64,000 nucleotides of DNA from Paenibacillus pabuli (lineage in GTDB: Bacteria > Bacillota > Bacilli > Paenibacillales > Paenibacillaceae): contig NZ_CP073714.1 of assembly GCF_023101145.1 (NCBI RefSeq), forward strand, positions 248,001-312,000, in the 5' to 3' direction. The first letter of the stretch is position 1. Each line of letters begins with the position of its first letter. The notes below the pieces were generated by a model, which saw only the letters and a list, made by a program, of their open reading frames with translations, did no database searches and was not told the origin of the DNA. The translations under genes were made by a program, and so were the position numbers. Positions 35,036 to 46,334 of the stretch are shown one piece after another.

Positions 35036-36970
35036 ATGAACAACAAAGACTTGGCTAAAAACATACTTGAACTTGTTGGCGGCGAGCAAAATATCTCGGG
35101 TCTGACACACTGTGCAACCCGGTTGAGATTTGTATTAAAGGATGATGCCAAAGCGGATTTGAAGACGCTGGATCAGCTGGAGGGAGTACTAAAGGCACAG
35201 AATTCCGGAGGACAGGTCCAGGTCGTGATTGGTGCCAAGGTAGATGCAGTATACGGTGAAGTGAAAAGTCTGACTTCAGACAAATTGGGTGGAGTGGACG
35301 AATCCGCAGATAGCAGCGGACCGAAGAAGAAACGTAACCCGGTCAATGTAGTGCTGGAGACGATCGCAGGCATATTTACGCCTGTGCTTCCAGCCCTCGT
35401 TGGCTGCGGGATGATCAAATGTGTGGCTACAGTAATCGCTGCATTGGGTTGGCTCGAAGGCTCGGGATTCTTGGTTATCGTCAACATGATTGGCGATCTG
35501 ATCTTCTATTTCCTGCCTTTCTTCCTGGCGGTCAGCGCAGCTAATAAGTTTAAAACCAATCCTTATCTCGCAGTGGCGCTTGCAGCCGGACTCATGCATC
35601 CAACCATTTTGAATGCAGCTGCCCAGATCGCCGATACAGGCGTTGATACCATTGATTTTCTTGGAATGCCGATCCTGCTGATGAAATATTCATCCTCGGT
35701 CATTCCCATCATACTGGCCGTATGGATCATGAGCTATGTGTACAGATTTGTTGATCAGTTCATACCGAAGTTTCTACGGGTGTTACTTACCCCGATGGTG
35801 GTTCTGTTTATCATGATTCCGCTTGAACTCATCGTACTTGGACCCATCGGTTCCTATATCGGTGACTGGCTTACTCAGGGAATTAACTATCTGTTCTCCA
35901 CAGCAGGCGTTCTTGCCGGTCTGATTCTTGGATTTTTCAAACCGATCATGGTTATGTTCGGTATGCACTATGCACTCATGCCCATTCAGGTACAACAAGT
36001 GGCGAGCCTGGGTTCAACCGTGCTGCTGCCGGCTGCACTGGCGGCGAACCTGGCCCAAGCGGGAGCGGCATTCGGTGTGTTTGTACTGACGAAGAGTAAA
36101 ACGATGAAATCTGCAGCCGGATCAAGCGGCTTCACGGCATTGTTCGGAATCACTGAACCAGCCATCTACGGGGTTACGCTGCGTTACAAACGGCCATTCT
36201 TTGCGGGCTGTGCAGCAGCTGGATTAGTCGGAGGGTTTTACAGTCTGGTTCACGCCAGTGCTACAGCAATTTCACTGCCCGGCATCCTCGCTTTGGGGAC
36301 GTATACTGCTGACCGTTACATCTACGTAGTGATTGGCTCTGTTGCTGCAATCGTACTCGGCTTTGTATTTACTTTGATGGCGGGAATCAAGGAAGATTCC
36401 AATGGAGCGAAACCGAAACAACAAACTACAGAAGCAGTAAGTAACATCCCAACGGCTGTTGCAACCGGAGTGAACGCAGAACAAGCTTCGCCCCAGACAG
36501 CTTCATCTTCATCGGACATGCTGATTGTCAGTCCAATGACCGGGGAGATCAGACCGATCTCGGAGGTGGAGGATCAGGCATTTGCCCAGGAGCTAATGGG
36601 TAAAGGCATTGCAATTGTTCCGACAGATGGCAAGGTATATGCTCCTTTTGACGGGGTAGTAGAAGCATTATACCGAACCAAACACGCCATCGGATTGAAG
36701 GCGGCGAATGGGGTTGAGATCCTGATTCATATCGGTGTGGACACCGTCAGTTTGAAAGGGAAATATTTTAACGCACATATCGAGCAGGGACAGACAATCA
36801 AAGCAGGTGATTTGTTGGTGGATTTTGATCCGGAAGGCATTACGTCGGCAGGCTATAACACCATTACATCCATTGTGGTAACCAACATGCAGCAGTATGG
36901 AGACGTACTGACCACAGCTACCAGCGGCCCGATCCGTGAGAGCGAGGCTTTAATCAAGCTAATTCCGTAA
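35036..36970 (+). CDS. bglF: PTS beta-glucoside-specific EIIBCA permease
   Basis: A 644-aa fused permease that imports and phosphorylates beta-glucosides. EIIB is N-terminal with the phospho-Cys in GLTHCATRLRFVL (Cys26). EIIC spans about residues 100-460 with ten or so helices and FGITEPAIYGVTLRYKRPF. EIIA is C-terminal (about 495-640), with phospho-His in GVEILIHIGVDTV and GKGIAIVPTDG before it. AAAGGAGAAGGGTC precedes the ATG. It is also the likely source of the signal to LicT, which it keeps phosphorylated and inactive when no sugar is present. Confidence 0.95.
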   Translation: MNNKDLAKNILELVGGEQNISGLTHCATRLRFVLKDDAKADLKTLDQLEGVLKAQNSGGQVQVVIGAKVDAVYGEVKSLTSDKLGGVDESADSSGPKKKRNPVNVVLETIAGIFTPVLPALVGCGMIKCVATVIAALGWLEGSGFLVIVNMIGDLIFYFLPFFLAVSAANKFKTNPYLAVALAAGLMHPTILNAAAQIADTGVDTIDFLGMPILLMKYSSSVIPIILAVWIMSYVYRFVDQFIPKFLRVLLTPMVVLFIMIPLELIVLGPIGSYIGDWLTQGINYLFSTAGVLAGLILGFFKPIMVMFGMHYALMPIQVQQVASLGSTVLLPAALAANLAQAGAAFGVFVLTKSKTMKSAAGSSGFTALFGITEPAIYGVTLRYKRPFFAGCAAAGLVGGFYSLVHASATAISLPGILALGTYTADRYIYVVIGSVAAIVLGFVFTLMAGIKEDSNGAKPKQQTTEAVSNIPTAVATGVNAEQASPQTASSSSDMLIVSPMTGEIRPISEVEDQAFAQELMGKGIAIVPTDGKVYAPFDGVVEALYRTKHAIGLKAANGVEILIHIGVDTVSLKGKYFNAHIEQGQTIKAGDLLVDFDPEGITSAGYNTITSIVVTNMQQYGDVLTTATSGPIRESEALIKLIP

Positions 36971-37039
36971 GGACGGTTAACCTTTTCACTTGGCGAACTA
37001 CGAGCAGCAAGCTGGATGGTCTTAATAAGACCTTAATAA

Positions 37040-38521
<1,482 letters not shown>

Positions 38522-38527
38522 GCCAAG

Positions 38528-39478
38528 ATGAATATTCTGGGGCGTGTCAAAAAAATTCCCGGCGGCTTGCTCATTGTCCCCATGCTGCTCGCCGCTGTCA
38601 TTAACACTCTGTTTCCGTCTTTCTTTCAGATTGGAGATCCAACGACGGCGCTGTTCACTTCAAAAGGAACGATGGTGCTCATTGGCATGATTCTGCTGGT
38701 GTCCGGAACACAGTTGAACCTGTCCCAGCTCCTGACGACTTTGAAGAGAGCAGGTGTGCTCTGTATTTCCCGTATAATCATCAGCTGTGTATTCGGCTGG
38801 GCGTTCGTACATTTTTTTGGTATAGGCGGGATTGGTGGTGTCTCTGCGGTAGCATTCATTGCCATTCTGACCAGCTGCAATCCGGGACTATATCTGGCGT
38901 TAATGAACTCCTATGGCGATGATGTGGATCGAGCTGCATTTGGTATTTTGAATCTCATTGCTGTTCCCGTCATTCCGGTCATGATATTGAATTCGGCAAG
39001 TGGTGTCGATATTGATTATCTCAGTGTTATTGCTACGCTGGTGCCTTTTCTGATTGGTATTCTGTTGGGTAATCTGGACAGCAATATTCGTAAGATGTTC
39101 GCTCCAGGAACATTGATTCTGCTGCCTTTTCTGGGTACAAGCTTCGGGTCTAATATTAATTTGGGCATTGCATTTCAGTCGAGTCTATCCGGTTTGCTGG
39201 TGACTGTGCTGTTTCTGATCCTATGTATGCTGCCTCTTATCGGAATTGATCGTGCGCTGCTCAAACGTCCGGGTTATGCTGCGGCAGCGACTTGTTCGGT
39301 TGCTGGTCTATCGATGGTAGTTCCTTCGATGGCCGCAGGATTTAACCCGGCATATGAACCGTATGTGGAGACGGCGATTGCCCAGATTGCTTTTGCAGTT
39401 ATTCTGACTTCCATTCTGGTTCCGTATATCGTTAGAAGGTTGGCTCAACCTGATACTGCCATGGATTCTGAAAAATAA
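38528..39478 (+). CDS. kdgT: KdgT-type 2-keto-3-deoxygluconate permease
   Basis: A 316-aa transporter with about ten helices. The opening RVKKIPGGLLIVPMLLAAVI and the motif ILTSCNPGLYLALMNSYGD are characteristic of KdgT, which imports 2-keto-3-deoxygluconate with protons. It begins 6 bases after the GH1 stop with a weak ribosome site, so it depends on translational coupling with bglA. This family normally belongs to pectin-degradation clusters; finding it last in a beta-glucoside PTS operon is unusual. It could take up a related keto-deoxy or uronate product. Substrate uncertain. Confidence 0.87.
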   Translation: MNILGRVKKIPGGLLIVPMLLAAVINTLFPSFFQIGDPTTALFTSKGTMVLIGMILLVSGTQLNLSQLLTTLKRAGVLCISRIIISCVFGWAFVHFFGIGGIGGVSAVAFIAILTSCNPGLYLALMNSYGDDVDRAAFGILNLIAVPVIPVMILNSASGVDIDYLSVIATLVPFLIGILLGNLDSNIRKMFAPGTLILLPFLGTSFGSNINLGIAFQSSLSGLLVTVLFLILCMLPLIGIDRALLKRPGYAAAATCSVAGLSMVVPSMAAGFNPAYEPYVETAIAQIAFAVILTSILVPYIVRRLAQPDTAMDSEK

Positions 39479-39487
39479 AACAAAACG

Positions 39488-39530
39488 ACCAGCACGTTTG
39501 CCATTTTGAATGGAACAGCGTGCTGGTTTT
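39488..39530 (+). terminator. Intrinsic terminator of the bgl operon
   Basis: Nine-pair stem ACCAGCACG / CGTGCTGGT with a secondary inner helix (TGCCATT / AATGG) and a short T run (TTTT). Confidence 0.8.
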
Positions 39531-39683
39531 GGATTATGTATATCTATTGGTTCTGGGACTCAATCTGTATCAATTTAGTCTCAACTTCGCTAGTTTGGGT
39601 TGTAGGATCTAGGACCTTCGATATATGATGTCGAAAGATGCCAGTTAATGGGGTATCTACATATATAAAAGGAGGTCTACGTT

Positions 39684-40154
39684 ATGAAGAAATCAAGCAA
39701 AGTCATTTCTTCCACAGCTATTGCTGCCATCGCAGCTGTATCCGTTGTAACTTCTGCTTCTGCAGCAAGTGCATCTGCGGTAAATCCGGTGGGGTCTTCC
39801 CTCTCAGCTATTGATCTGAGCAGCATGGACATCGAAACAGCTTTGATGATGGTTCAGCAAGAACGCACGAAATTGCTGGATAGCCAATTGCAGTCGCAAA
39901 TTCAAGAAGTTCAAAATCGCAATCAAGAGATCGCAGAGTTGAACGCACAATTGCAGGCTGCCATTCAGAGCGGGGATGCTTCCCAAGTCCAAGCCCTGAA
40001 GAACAAAATTGATGCGTTGGGCAATTCACAACAAATGGATATGCTGCGTTTGCAGTCTTTGTCCAACAAACGCAATGAAGCTTTTGATGTGATGACCAAC
40101 TTCATCAAGAAAATGCAGGATTCAAGATCGTCCATCATCGGAAACATGCGCTAG
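39684..40154 (+). CDS. Secreted coiled-coil protein of unknown function
   Basis: A 156-aa protein with a clear signal peptide (MKKSSKVISSTAIAAIAAVS, then VVTSASAASA). The mature part from about residue 50 is almost all helical and heptad-like (MVQQERTKLLDSQLQSQIQE, NRNQEIAELNAQLQAAIQSG, LKNKIDALGNSQQMDMLRLQ). The middle is rich in Gln, Glu and Leu. AAAGGAGGTCTACGTT is a near-ideal ribosome site, implying high expression. It is monocistronic with its own terminator. No domain name can be given; an extracellular structural or chaperone-like role is possible. Confidence 0.8.
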   Translation: MKKSSKVISSTAIAAIAAVSVVTSASAASASAVNPVGSSLSAIDLSSMDIETALMMVQQERTKLLDSQLQSQIQEVQNRNQEIAELNAQLQAAIQSGDASQVQALKNKIDALGNSQQMDMLRLQSLSNKRNEAFDVMTNFIKKMQDSRSSIIGNMR

Positions 40155-40160
40155 GAATGT

Positions 40161-40207
40161 AAAAAAGAGCGAAGACGGAAACCAAATTCCGCCACTTCGC
40201 TCTTTTT
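40161..40207. terminator. Bidirectional terminator between the coiled-coil gene and the SNF2 gene
   Basis: Stem GAGCGAAG / CTTCGCTC with inner CGGAA / TTCCG, an A run before and a T run after, so it works on both strands. Confidence 0.92.
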
Positions 40208-40257
40208 GTATTCTACTAGTTACAAGGTTACGTATGTTGCAACAATCGAGTCTGGAG

Positions 40258-43200
40258 TTAACCCGACCAGTCGCGGCGCCGGGTGAACAGATCCTTCAGC
40301 TCATCCGTCGACAGTTCGGTAATCCAGTTCTCAGAGCTGGTGATGATATTGTCACTGAGCTGCTGCTTGCTCTCTAGCATCTCGTCAATGCGTTCTTCAA
40401 GTGTGCCCAGCGAGATGAACTTGTGTACCTGAACATCCTTCGTCTGTCCCATCCGATAGGCGCGGTCAGTGGCCTGATTTTCCACGGCAGGGTTCCACCA
40501 GCGGTCAAAGTGGAATACATGATTCGCTGCGGTCAGGTTCAATCCCACGCCGCCTGCTTTGATGGACAGAATAAAGACCGACGGCTGCTCTGCCGCAGGC
40601 AATGTCCGCGATTGGAACTCGTCAATCATACGATCCCTTGCTGTTTTGGACGTACCCCCATGCAGATACAGTACAGGTTCCTGCAGCTCCTGTCTTAATA
40701 CCTGTTGCAGCATCTGTCCCATGCCGATGTACTGTGTGAAAATCAGGCACCGTTCGCCCTCGTCCCGCAGTTCGCGGACCAGTTCCATCAGTCGTTCCAG
40801 CTTCGCGGAGCGGCTGATCAGCATGGCCATGTCCTGAGGACTGTACAGGTCATACGCTGTTACAGAGCCTTCCGGGGAGATTGTTTCCGGCAAGGCTTCC
40901 TTGGTCAGCAGTAGGGGGTGATCACACAACTGCTTGAGCTGGGTTAATGCAGAGAGAATCGCACCTTTGCGTTTGATGCCTTCCAACTCTTTCATTTTGT
41001 CCATCAGTTCCTGAACGGACTGGTCATATAGTGCACTTTGTTCACCCGTAAGGTGAATGTAGGTTTTCATCTCATTTTTGTCCGGCAGATCGAGTTGAAT
41101 ATTCGGATCTTTCTTCTTGCGGCGCAGCATGAATGGCTTCACCAGCTGCTGCAGATCCTGCATGCGCTGCTCGTCCTTATCCTTCTCAATCGCACTGATA
41201 AAGCGAGTTTGGAATGCACGTGCACTGCCCAGATATCCCGGGTTGATAAAATCATAGATGGACCACAGCTCGGACAACCGATTTTCAATCGGCGTACCAG
41301 TCAGTGCAATACGGTGTTTGGCCGGGAAACTGCGTACCGCCATAGACTGCTTCGTTTGGGCGTTTTTAATATTTTGCGCCTCATCCAGACAGATCGATGC
41401 CCACGTATATGACTGCAACATCTCTTGATCCAGAGTAGCTGTTGCATAGGAGGTAATGATGATATCCACCTGTTCAGCCTGTTCCCGGAACTCTTCTCCG
41501 CTCAGTCTTCGTGCCCCGTAATGCAAACTGACGTTAATTGAAGGCGCGAAACGGCTGATTTCCTTCTGCCAGTTCCCAAGTACGGAAGTGGGACATACGA
41601 GCAGGGCAGGGGCTTCTCCATGCAAGCGCGGCTGATTCTCCTTGAGATGCAGCAGATATGTGATGAATTGAATGGTTTTGCCCAGACCCATGTCATCCGC
41701 AAGACAAGCCCCGAGACCGAAGCGGCGCAAAAATCCGAGCCAAGCGAATCCTTCCTTTTGATAGGAACGCAGCTCAGCATGAAGTCCTTCCGGAATCGGG
41801 AGAGAAGGAGCTCCACCTTGTCCGCCGCCTAGCTGTGCAATGACCCGGTTCAGGTGTTCGTTCAATTCCACCTCAAGTCGAATGTTCTCGTTGGATTGTG
41901 GTTGTTCTTCTTTCTCTTCCTGTCCTTCCTTGCGTTTCTGGTTGCGATATTCGCGCTGCTCATTATGCAGCAGATGCAGGTGCAGAATATCCTGAAACGA
42001 TAGCCCCTGTTCCTGATCCACACCGCCCATGGCCCGGCGAATCTGCTCAAGCAAGGCCGGATCAAGGGGAACCCATTCTCCACGGAAGCGGACCAGCCGT
42101 TCATTACGGGCCACGAGATCAGCGAATTCTTCTTCGCTGAGATCCGTATCCCCAATCGCAATACGCCAGTCAAAATGAATGATCGAGTCCAGTCCAAAGA
42201 ACGACTGTCCCCGTTCACTGCCTTCCTCCGGTTTCACCTTGGCACGCAGCTTGGGTTTCTTCTTGCGCGCAGCTTCCCACCAACCCGGAAGCAGTACTTG
42301 CCAGCCAGCCTCGAGCAGTCGCCCGCTGTCTTGCGTCAGGAACAGCCAAGCATCCTGATCTCCCAATGGATCACTGAGTACATCTCGGCTGCCGCTGATC
42401 ACACGGCGAACTCGGGGCAGATGTGCACGCAGCTGCTCCAGCCATCCTGCCGAACGATCAAGGATGAACGGCGTCCACACGTCCGGCCATTCACCTTCCA
42501 ACCGGCCACGTGAATCCAGTCGAACGGGAACGAGTATGGCTGCATCCAGCTTATTCTGCAATACCAGACGCAGCCGCCATGCCGGTTCATCATCCTCCGG
42601 CTCCAGCAATTGCAGGAGTGGGCGGAAGGGGGCTGCGTCTGCTTTCCAGCCGATGGACACGAGCCAGGATTGGGCATCCATGCCGGCCGTTTGCGGAGCT
42701 GTTCCGCTTTGTGGAAACAACTGGGGGAACTCGCGTCGCAGATCGGTGGCTGCTTCTTCCGTGCTGTACCATCGCTGAAATACGGAGGCTGAATAGGCAG
42801 CACTCAACCCTTCGGCGTAGCTTTCATCCGTTTGCTCCAGAGCTTTGCCAAGAGCCATTCGATCCTGCTTTTTCAAGCTGTCCGGATCCCAGGTCCATTG
42901 CAGTTGTCCCGAACGAAATGCGGTAAAGCTAGGGATGTATTTCCGATTTTCAATGGACGCTGAAAGTACCGGGGCCAGCCGGATCAAGTGCTCTGCCTGC
43001 TCGTCCCACTTCCATTCAATGTGCAGAAGGGTGTGCATTTCGCTGAAGAAGGGAATCACTTCTTCCGCAGGCAGTACGACGAGTTCAATCTCTTCGATCT
43101 GTCGTGTTTCCAATTCTGTTCCGTAAAAGGAAGGGGCATGCCAAGCAAATAATCGCTGTTTAAGCGATTGTCCCGATACAAAGTGATGGGTGTTCAGCGC

Positions 43201-43281
43201 TCCATAGAACAAGGCATCCCCATATCCCGTCAATGCAACATGGACTTCAATCGTTTCGGTGTAAGGGTGCATTAGGCTCAT
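40258..43281 (-). CDS. SNF2/Rad54-family DEAD/DEAH-box helicase
   Basis: A 1007-aa ATPase. The N-terminal half (about 1-480) is the bacterial SNF2-associated region. The motor includes motif I ADDMGLGKTIQFITYLLHL, motif II SICLDEAQNIKN (DEAQ form), motif III HRIALTGTPIENRLSELWSI, and the C-terminal lobe FHFDRWWNPAVENQATDRAY with RMGQTKDVQVHKFISLGTLEE. It should translocate on double-stranded DNA. It overlaps the upstream SWIM gene by 4 bases (ATGA). SNF2/SWIM pairs are common in Firmicutes but their role is not settled; no methyltransferase, nuclease or other DISARM-type defence gene is present beside it. Confidence 0.95.
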   Translation of the reverse strand: MSLMHPYTETIEVHVALTGYGDALFYGALNTHHFVSGQSLKQRLFAWHAPSFYGTELETRQIEEIELVVLPAEEVIPFFSEMHTLLHIEWKWDEQAEHLIRLAPVLSASIENRKYIPSFTAFRSGQLQWTWDPDSLKKQDRMALGKALEQTDESYAEGLSAAYSASVFQRWYSTEEAATDLRREFPQLFPQSGTAPQTAGMDAQSWLVSIGWKADAAPFRPLLQLLEPEDDEPAWRLRLVLQNKLDAAILVPVRLDSRGRLEGEWPDVWTPFILDRSAGWLEQLRAHLPRVRRVISGSRDVLSDPLGDQDAWLFLTQDSGRLLEAGWQVLLPGWWEAARKKKPKLRAKVKPEEGSERGQSFFGLDSIIHFDWRIAIGDTDLSEEEFADLVARNERLVRFRGEWVPLDPALLEQIRRAMGGVDQEQGLSFQDILHLHLLHNEQREYRNQKRKEGQEEKEEQPQSNENIRLEVELNEHLNRVIAQLGGGQGGAPSLPIPEGLHAELRSYQKEGFAWLGFLRRFGLGACLADDMGLGKTIQFITYLLHLKENQPRLHGEAPALLVCPTSVLGNWQKEISRFAPSINVSLHYGARRLSGEEFREQAEQVDIIITSYATATLDQEMLQSYTWASICLDEAQNIKNAQTKQSMAVRSFPAKHRIALTGTPIENRLSELWSIYDFINPGYLGSARAFQTRFISAIEKDKDEQRMQDLQQLVKPFMLRRKKKDPNIQLDLPDKNEMKTYIHLTGEQSALYDQSVQELMDKMKELEGIKRKGAILSALTQLKQLCDHPLLLTKEALPETISPEGSVTAYDLYSPQDMAMLISRSAKLERLMELVRELRDEGERCLIFTQYIGMGQMLQQVLRQELQEPVLYLHGGTSKTARDRMIDEFQSRTLPAAEQPSVFILSIKAGGVGLNLTAANHVFHFDRWWNPAVENQATDRAYRMGQTKDVQVHKFISLGTLEERIDEMLESKQQLSDNIITSSENWITELSTDELKDLFTRRRDWSG

Positions 43282-45047
43282 GAGATCAACTTACCTTTCC
43301 GAAGCTCTTCCTGCAGGGCGCGCAGTCGGCTGTTGCGAACAGCCAAAGTGGTGATAAACTGCTCCCAGTGTTCTTCCTGCTTCAATTTTTTATAAATTTT
43401 GGACAGACGCTTCAACAGTTTCACGGCTGCTTTGTATCCGTCCCTGTTTTTGTGTCCGATATAACGATCCACAGCCTGATGGTAGAAAGGAAGCAGCAAC
43501 TCAGGTGCATCCTTTTCAATCGGCTGCAGCACAGCTACCCGGAATTCAAGCGGCTCCGTTTCTGTGCTCAGTTGAAAATCAATCCATCGACGCCACTGTC
43601 CCCGGGAATGCATCGCTTCTTCATAAGCAGGTCGTGAATGGGGCAGCATGCTGACCAGTGTGTCCCACATGCTGTTTTCTACATCAGGCAGATGATGAAT
43701 GGCTGTGTCCCACAACTGCATGTAATCATTCAGAGGGGAGTTCCGTCGGTTCGCGAGCAAAGGTCCGAGCTGCACTAACCACTCGCCGAGCCGTTTCCAG
43801 TTCGAAGCATCTGCAAGCACATGAAGAAAATGAAGCAGATGCTCCGGCGGGATGCCATATGCCGAGCTTCCGCTGATTAATCGTTGCCAAGCCTGTTCAT
43901 CTTGTCCCATATGGAAATAGATCCAGCTCTGTGCCAACACCAGCGGTAAGGGCAGAGTGACAGATTTAATCGGGGCACCGCTCCCTTTTTCCGTCAGATT
44001 CGCTACGCTCAGCACACTCTCCCCAGGTTTGGTGGGGGTGGAGGCAGCAGTCAGGCTGTTCTCCATTTCCTGTAGGAACGCCAGCTCTGACTCCAGCGTT
44101 TTCCCGTGTTCCTGAAGATGAGGCACGATCCAGCTTAACCATAATTGTCGGTAAATCGGGGCGAAGAACATCATGCTGGCTGTCTCTGATATCATCTGCG
44201 TACGCAGGTAAGCCGAGGTTTCCTCAAGCCTTTCCCATTGGTGTTCAAGCTTTGTGCCCTTTAGACCGGAGAAATCCAACGGCCGACTAAAGGTCTGTTC
44301 CAACCCTTTCTGGAGCGCATCCACGGCAAGTTGAGCGGGATAGCTCAGATACACAGGTGTATGTGTAATTGAATTGCGGCCAGGCACACAGAAGCGAATC
44401 AGGTACAACTGAACATGCAGCTCAAATAACTGGTCCATGCCAGAGTGCAACTTAGGTTTGATGGAATAGAGCTCGTCCGCTGCAGCCTGCACATAAGATG
44501 TACTCGGCGTACCTGTTCCCAGTCGTTTCAGGCATGCCCGAAACAGCTCATGCCATTCCGTGATCTCAAGATCTGCAAGCTCCGTTGCACGTTCCTTGAT
44601 CTGGCTATACTGGTTATCAGGGATGGTTAGATCCTCTTCATGCGCTGCGTAATCCGAACGTCCAGAAGTCGCTATAGCAGCAGGTTTTGCAGCCTGTTTT
44701 AGTGCCGTACTGGAGTGGGCGTTCACAATGCCGTGTACGGGTCGCCCCAGTTGCTCCGCATAACTCATTAGAACGGCTATCATATGTTTGCAATGAGAAC
44801 CAACCGGACAGGTACAGTGACTGGTGGTGAGCGATTGCAAGCTCAGGGTTACCTTATACTCTTCGGAGCCTTGCACTTCAGCCAAAATTCCGTTTTGTTC
44901 GGTGTAGGTTAATGGTCCGACGCGTTTCTGTTTATAATATTGGAATCCGCGCATAATCGTCAGGTTGTTAAAGTGTTCGGCGACCTGCCTGATCAGCTGC
45001 TGCCACTGCGCATCATCCATCTTCATGTCATTAGGTATGTTCATCAT
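43278..45047 (-). CDS. SWIM zinc-finger protein, partner of the SNF2 helicase
   Basis: A 589-aa protein. The SWIM motif C.C...C.H is at about residues 80-95: HCTCPVGSHCKHMIAVLMSY. The preceding VEHFNN/RGFQYYKQKRVGPL region is the usual start of such proteins. The rest is helical and TPR-like (repeated W..L... patterns) without a catalytic motif. Starts at 45047 or 45044 both follow AGGAG; an ATG 66 bases upstream lacks one. It is co-translated with the SNF2 helicase and probably guides it to nucleic acid or protein partners. Confidence 0.88.
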   Translation of the reverse strand: MMNIPNDMKMDDAQWQQLIRQVAEHFNNLTIMRGFQYYKQKRVGPLTYTEQNGILAEVQGSEEYKVTLSLQSLTTSHCTCPVGSHCKHMIAVLMSYAEQLGRPVHGIVNAHSSTALKQAAKPAAIATSGRSDYAAHEEDLTIPDNQYSQIKERATELADLEITEWHELFRACLKRLGTGTPSTSYVQAAADELYSIKPKLHSGMDQLFELHVQLYLIRFCVPGRNSITHTPVYLSYPAQLAVDALQKGLEQTFSRPLDFSGLKGTKLEHQWERLEETSAYLRTQMISETASMMFFAPIYRQLWLSWIVPHLQEHGKTLESELAFLQEMENSLTAASTPTKPGESVLSVANLTEKGSGAPIKSVTLPLPLVLAQSWIYFHMGQDEQAWQRLISGSSAYGIPPEHLLHFLHVLADASNWKRLGEWLVQLGPLLANRRNSPLNDYMQLWDTAIHHLPDVENSMWDTLVSMLPHSRPAYEEAMHSRGQWRRWIDFQLSTETEPLEFRVAVLQPIEKDAPELLLPFYHQAVDRYIGHKNRDGYKAAVKLLKRLSKIYKKLKQEEHWEQFITTLAVRNSRLRALQEELRKGKLIS

Positions 45048-45325
45048 TCCATCTCCTGGGGAAATCATAGGTTCAGTAATCACCACGTCTTGACGTAATG
45101 GTGTGCATTTCATGTATCCATCATATCAGTTATCGTGTGATCCGTGCATCGGTTCCGGGAACTTGGAAGATACTTTTAATCGTCAAAATCCAATGATACC
45201 GACCTCTATTTTTTACCATAAACCATGCATAACAGGCTCGTCTTGTGTATGCTTAGCGTATGTATTCCTTTCAGGAACGATGCAGGCCGGGACTCGGCTT
45301 AATTTCAAACAACAGGAGAGAGCAT

Positions 45326-46144
45326 ATGAAAATACTTACGTTAAATACACACGCTTGGGCAGAAGAAGACCAACTTAACAAGATCAGTCAGCTGGCTGAT
45401 TTTATCAATACACACCAATTTGATGTGATCTCCATGCAAGAGGTTAATCAATCCATGCAAGAAGCAGTGCTGTCTGCAGAGGAATTGAAACATTACTTTG
45501 CCACGGAATCGGATGCTGTGATCAAAAAAGATAACTATGCCTACGTCCTGCTTACGCAACTGACCGAGAGCTATTACTGGACATGGATTCCGGCGCATAT
45601 CGGTTTCCAAAAATACGATGAAGGGCTGGCCATCTTGAGCCGGACGCCGATCACACAGGCTTTTGGTGAATATGTATCTCACATGCGGGATTATGACAAC
45701 TACCGGACACGCAAAATTGTAGGTATACAGACGGCCGTCGAAGGTGAAGCAACCTGGTTTGTGAATGGACATTATAACTGGTGGGATGATGAACAAGAAC
45801 CTTTCAAGGGGCAGTGGGAACTGACCGAAAGCAAGCTTGCTCCATATATGGACCAGCCGCTGTATATTATGGGTGATTTCAATAATGTCGCAGAAGTACG
45901 TGGGGAAGGCTATGATTATATGATGAGCAAGGGCTGGAATGACCTGTACACGACAGCTGTGCAAAAGGATGACGGTGCAACCGTGGTCAAAGCCATTGCC
46001 GGCTGGGCGGATAACAAACGTGATCTGCGTATTGATTATATTTTCTCCAACCGTCCGGTACGGGCGAAGTCTTCGACGGTAGTTCTCAACGGAAAGAACG
46101 GTCCTGTGGTCTCTGACCATTACGGCGTAGCTGTCGAAATTTAA
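45326..46144 (+). CDS. Endonuclease/exonuclease/phosphatase-fold hydrolase
   Basis: A 272-aa metal-dependent hydrolase of the EEP (DNase I-like) superfamily. Visible catalytic blocks: LTLNTHAW (Asn), FDVISMQEVNQ (metal-binding Glu), GLAILSRTPI, NGHYNWWDD (His), YIMGDFNNVAE (Asp, Asn), DLRIDYIFSN (Asp) and VVSDHYGVAVEI (terminal Asp-His). No signal peptide is present. The HYNWW in place of the usual H(L/F)... is typical of a Firmicute subgroup similar to maltose 6'-phosphate phosphatase-like proteins (MapP); the substrate is unproven. CAGGAGAG lies 8 bases before the ATG. It stands alone. Confidence 0.85.
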   Translation: MKILTLNTHAWAEEDQLNKISQLADFINTHQFDVISMQEVNQSMQEAVLSAEELKHYFATESDAVIKKDNYAYVLLTQLTESYYWTWIPAHIGFQKYDEGLAILSRTPITQAFGEYVSHMRDYDNYRTRKIVGIQTAVEGEATWFVNGHYNWWDDEQEPFKGQWELTESKLAPYMDQPLYIMGDFNNVAEVRGEGYDYMMSKGWNDLYTTAVQKDDGATVVKAIAGWADNKRDLRIDYIFSNRPVRAKSSTVVLNGKNGPVVSDHYGVAVEI

Positions 46145-46186
46145 CACGGGGACAGTCTTGTACACGATTCTTTATCAAAATAAAAC

Positions 46187-46232
46187 GAAAGCCTCCGCTC
46201 ACTCCTTAGAAGGGTGCAGTCGGAGGCTTTTC
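46187..46232. terminator. Terminator between convergent EEP and chemoreceptor genes
   Basis: Stem GAAAGCCTCCG / CGGAGGCTTTTC with a structured 23-base loop, followed by a T-rich stretch. Confidence 0.85.
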
Positions 46233-46334
46233 ATTTTCTGTGTCATACATATGAATCTGTTGAGGAGAAGTTCATTTTAAAACTATGTACATGTCAATAT
46301 TGATTGTTCTATCCATTAAACTGCAATACATTCC

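Noticed and set aside
40258..45047. SNF2 pair as a DISARM-type phage-defence island
   Set aside because: No methyltransferase, DUF1998 or phospholipase-D gene flanks it, so a defence label is not supported.
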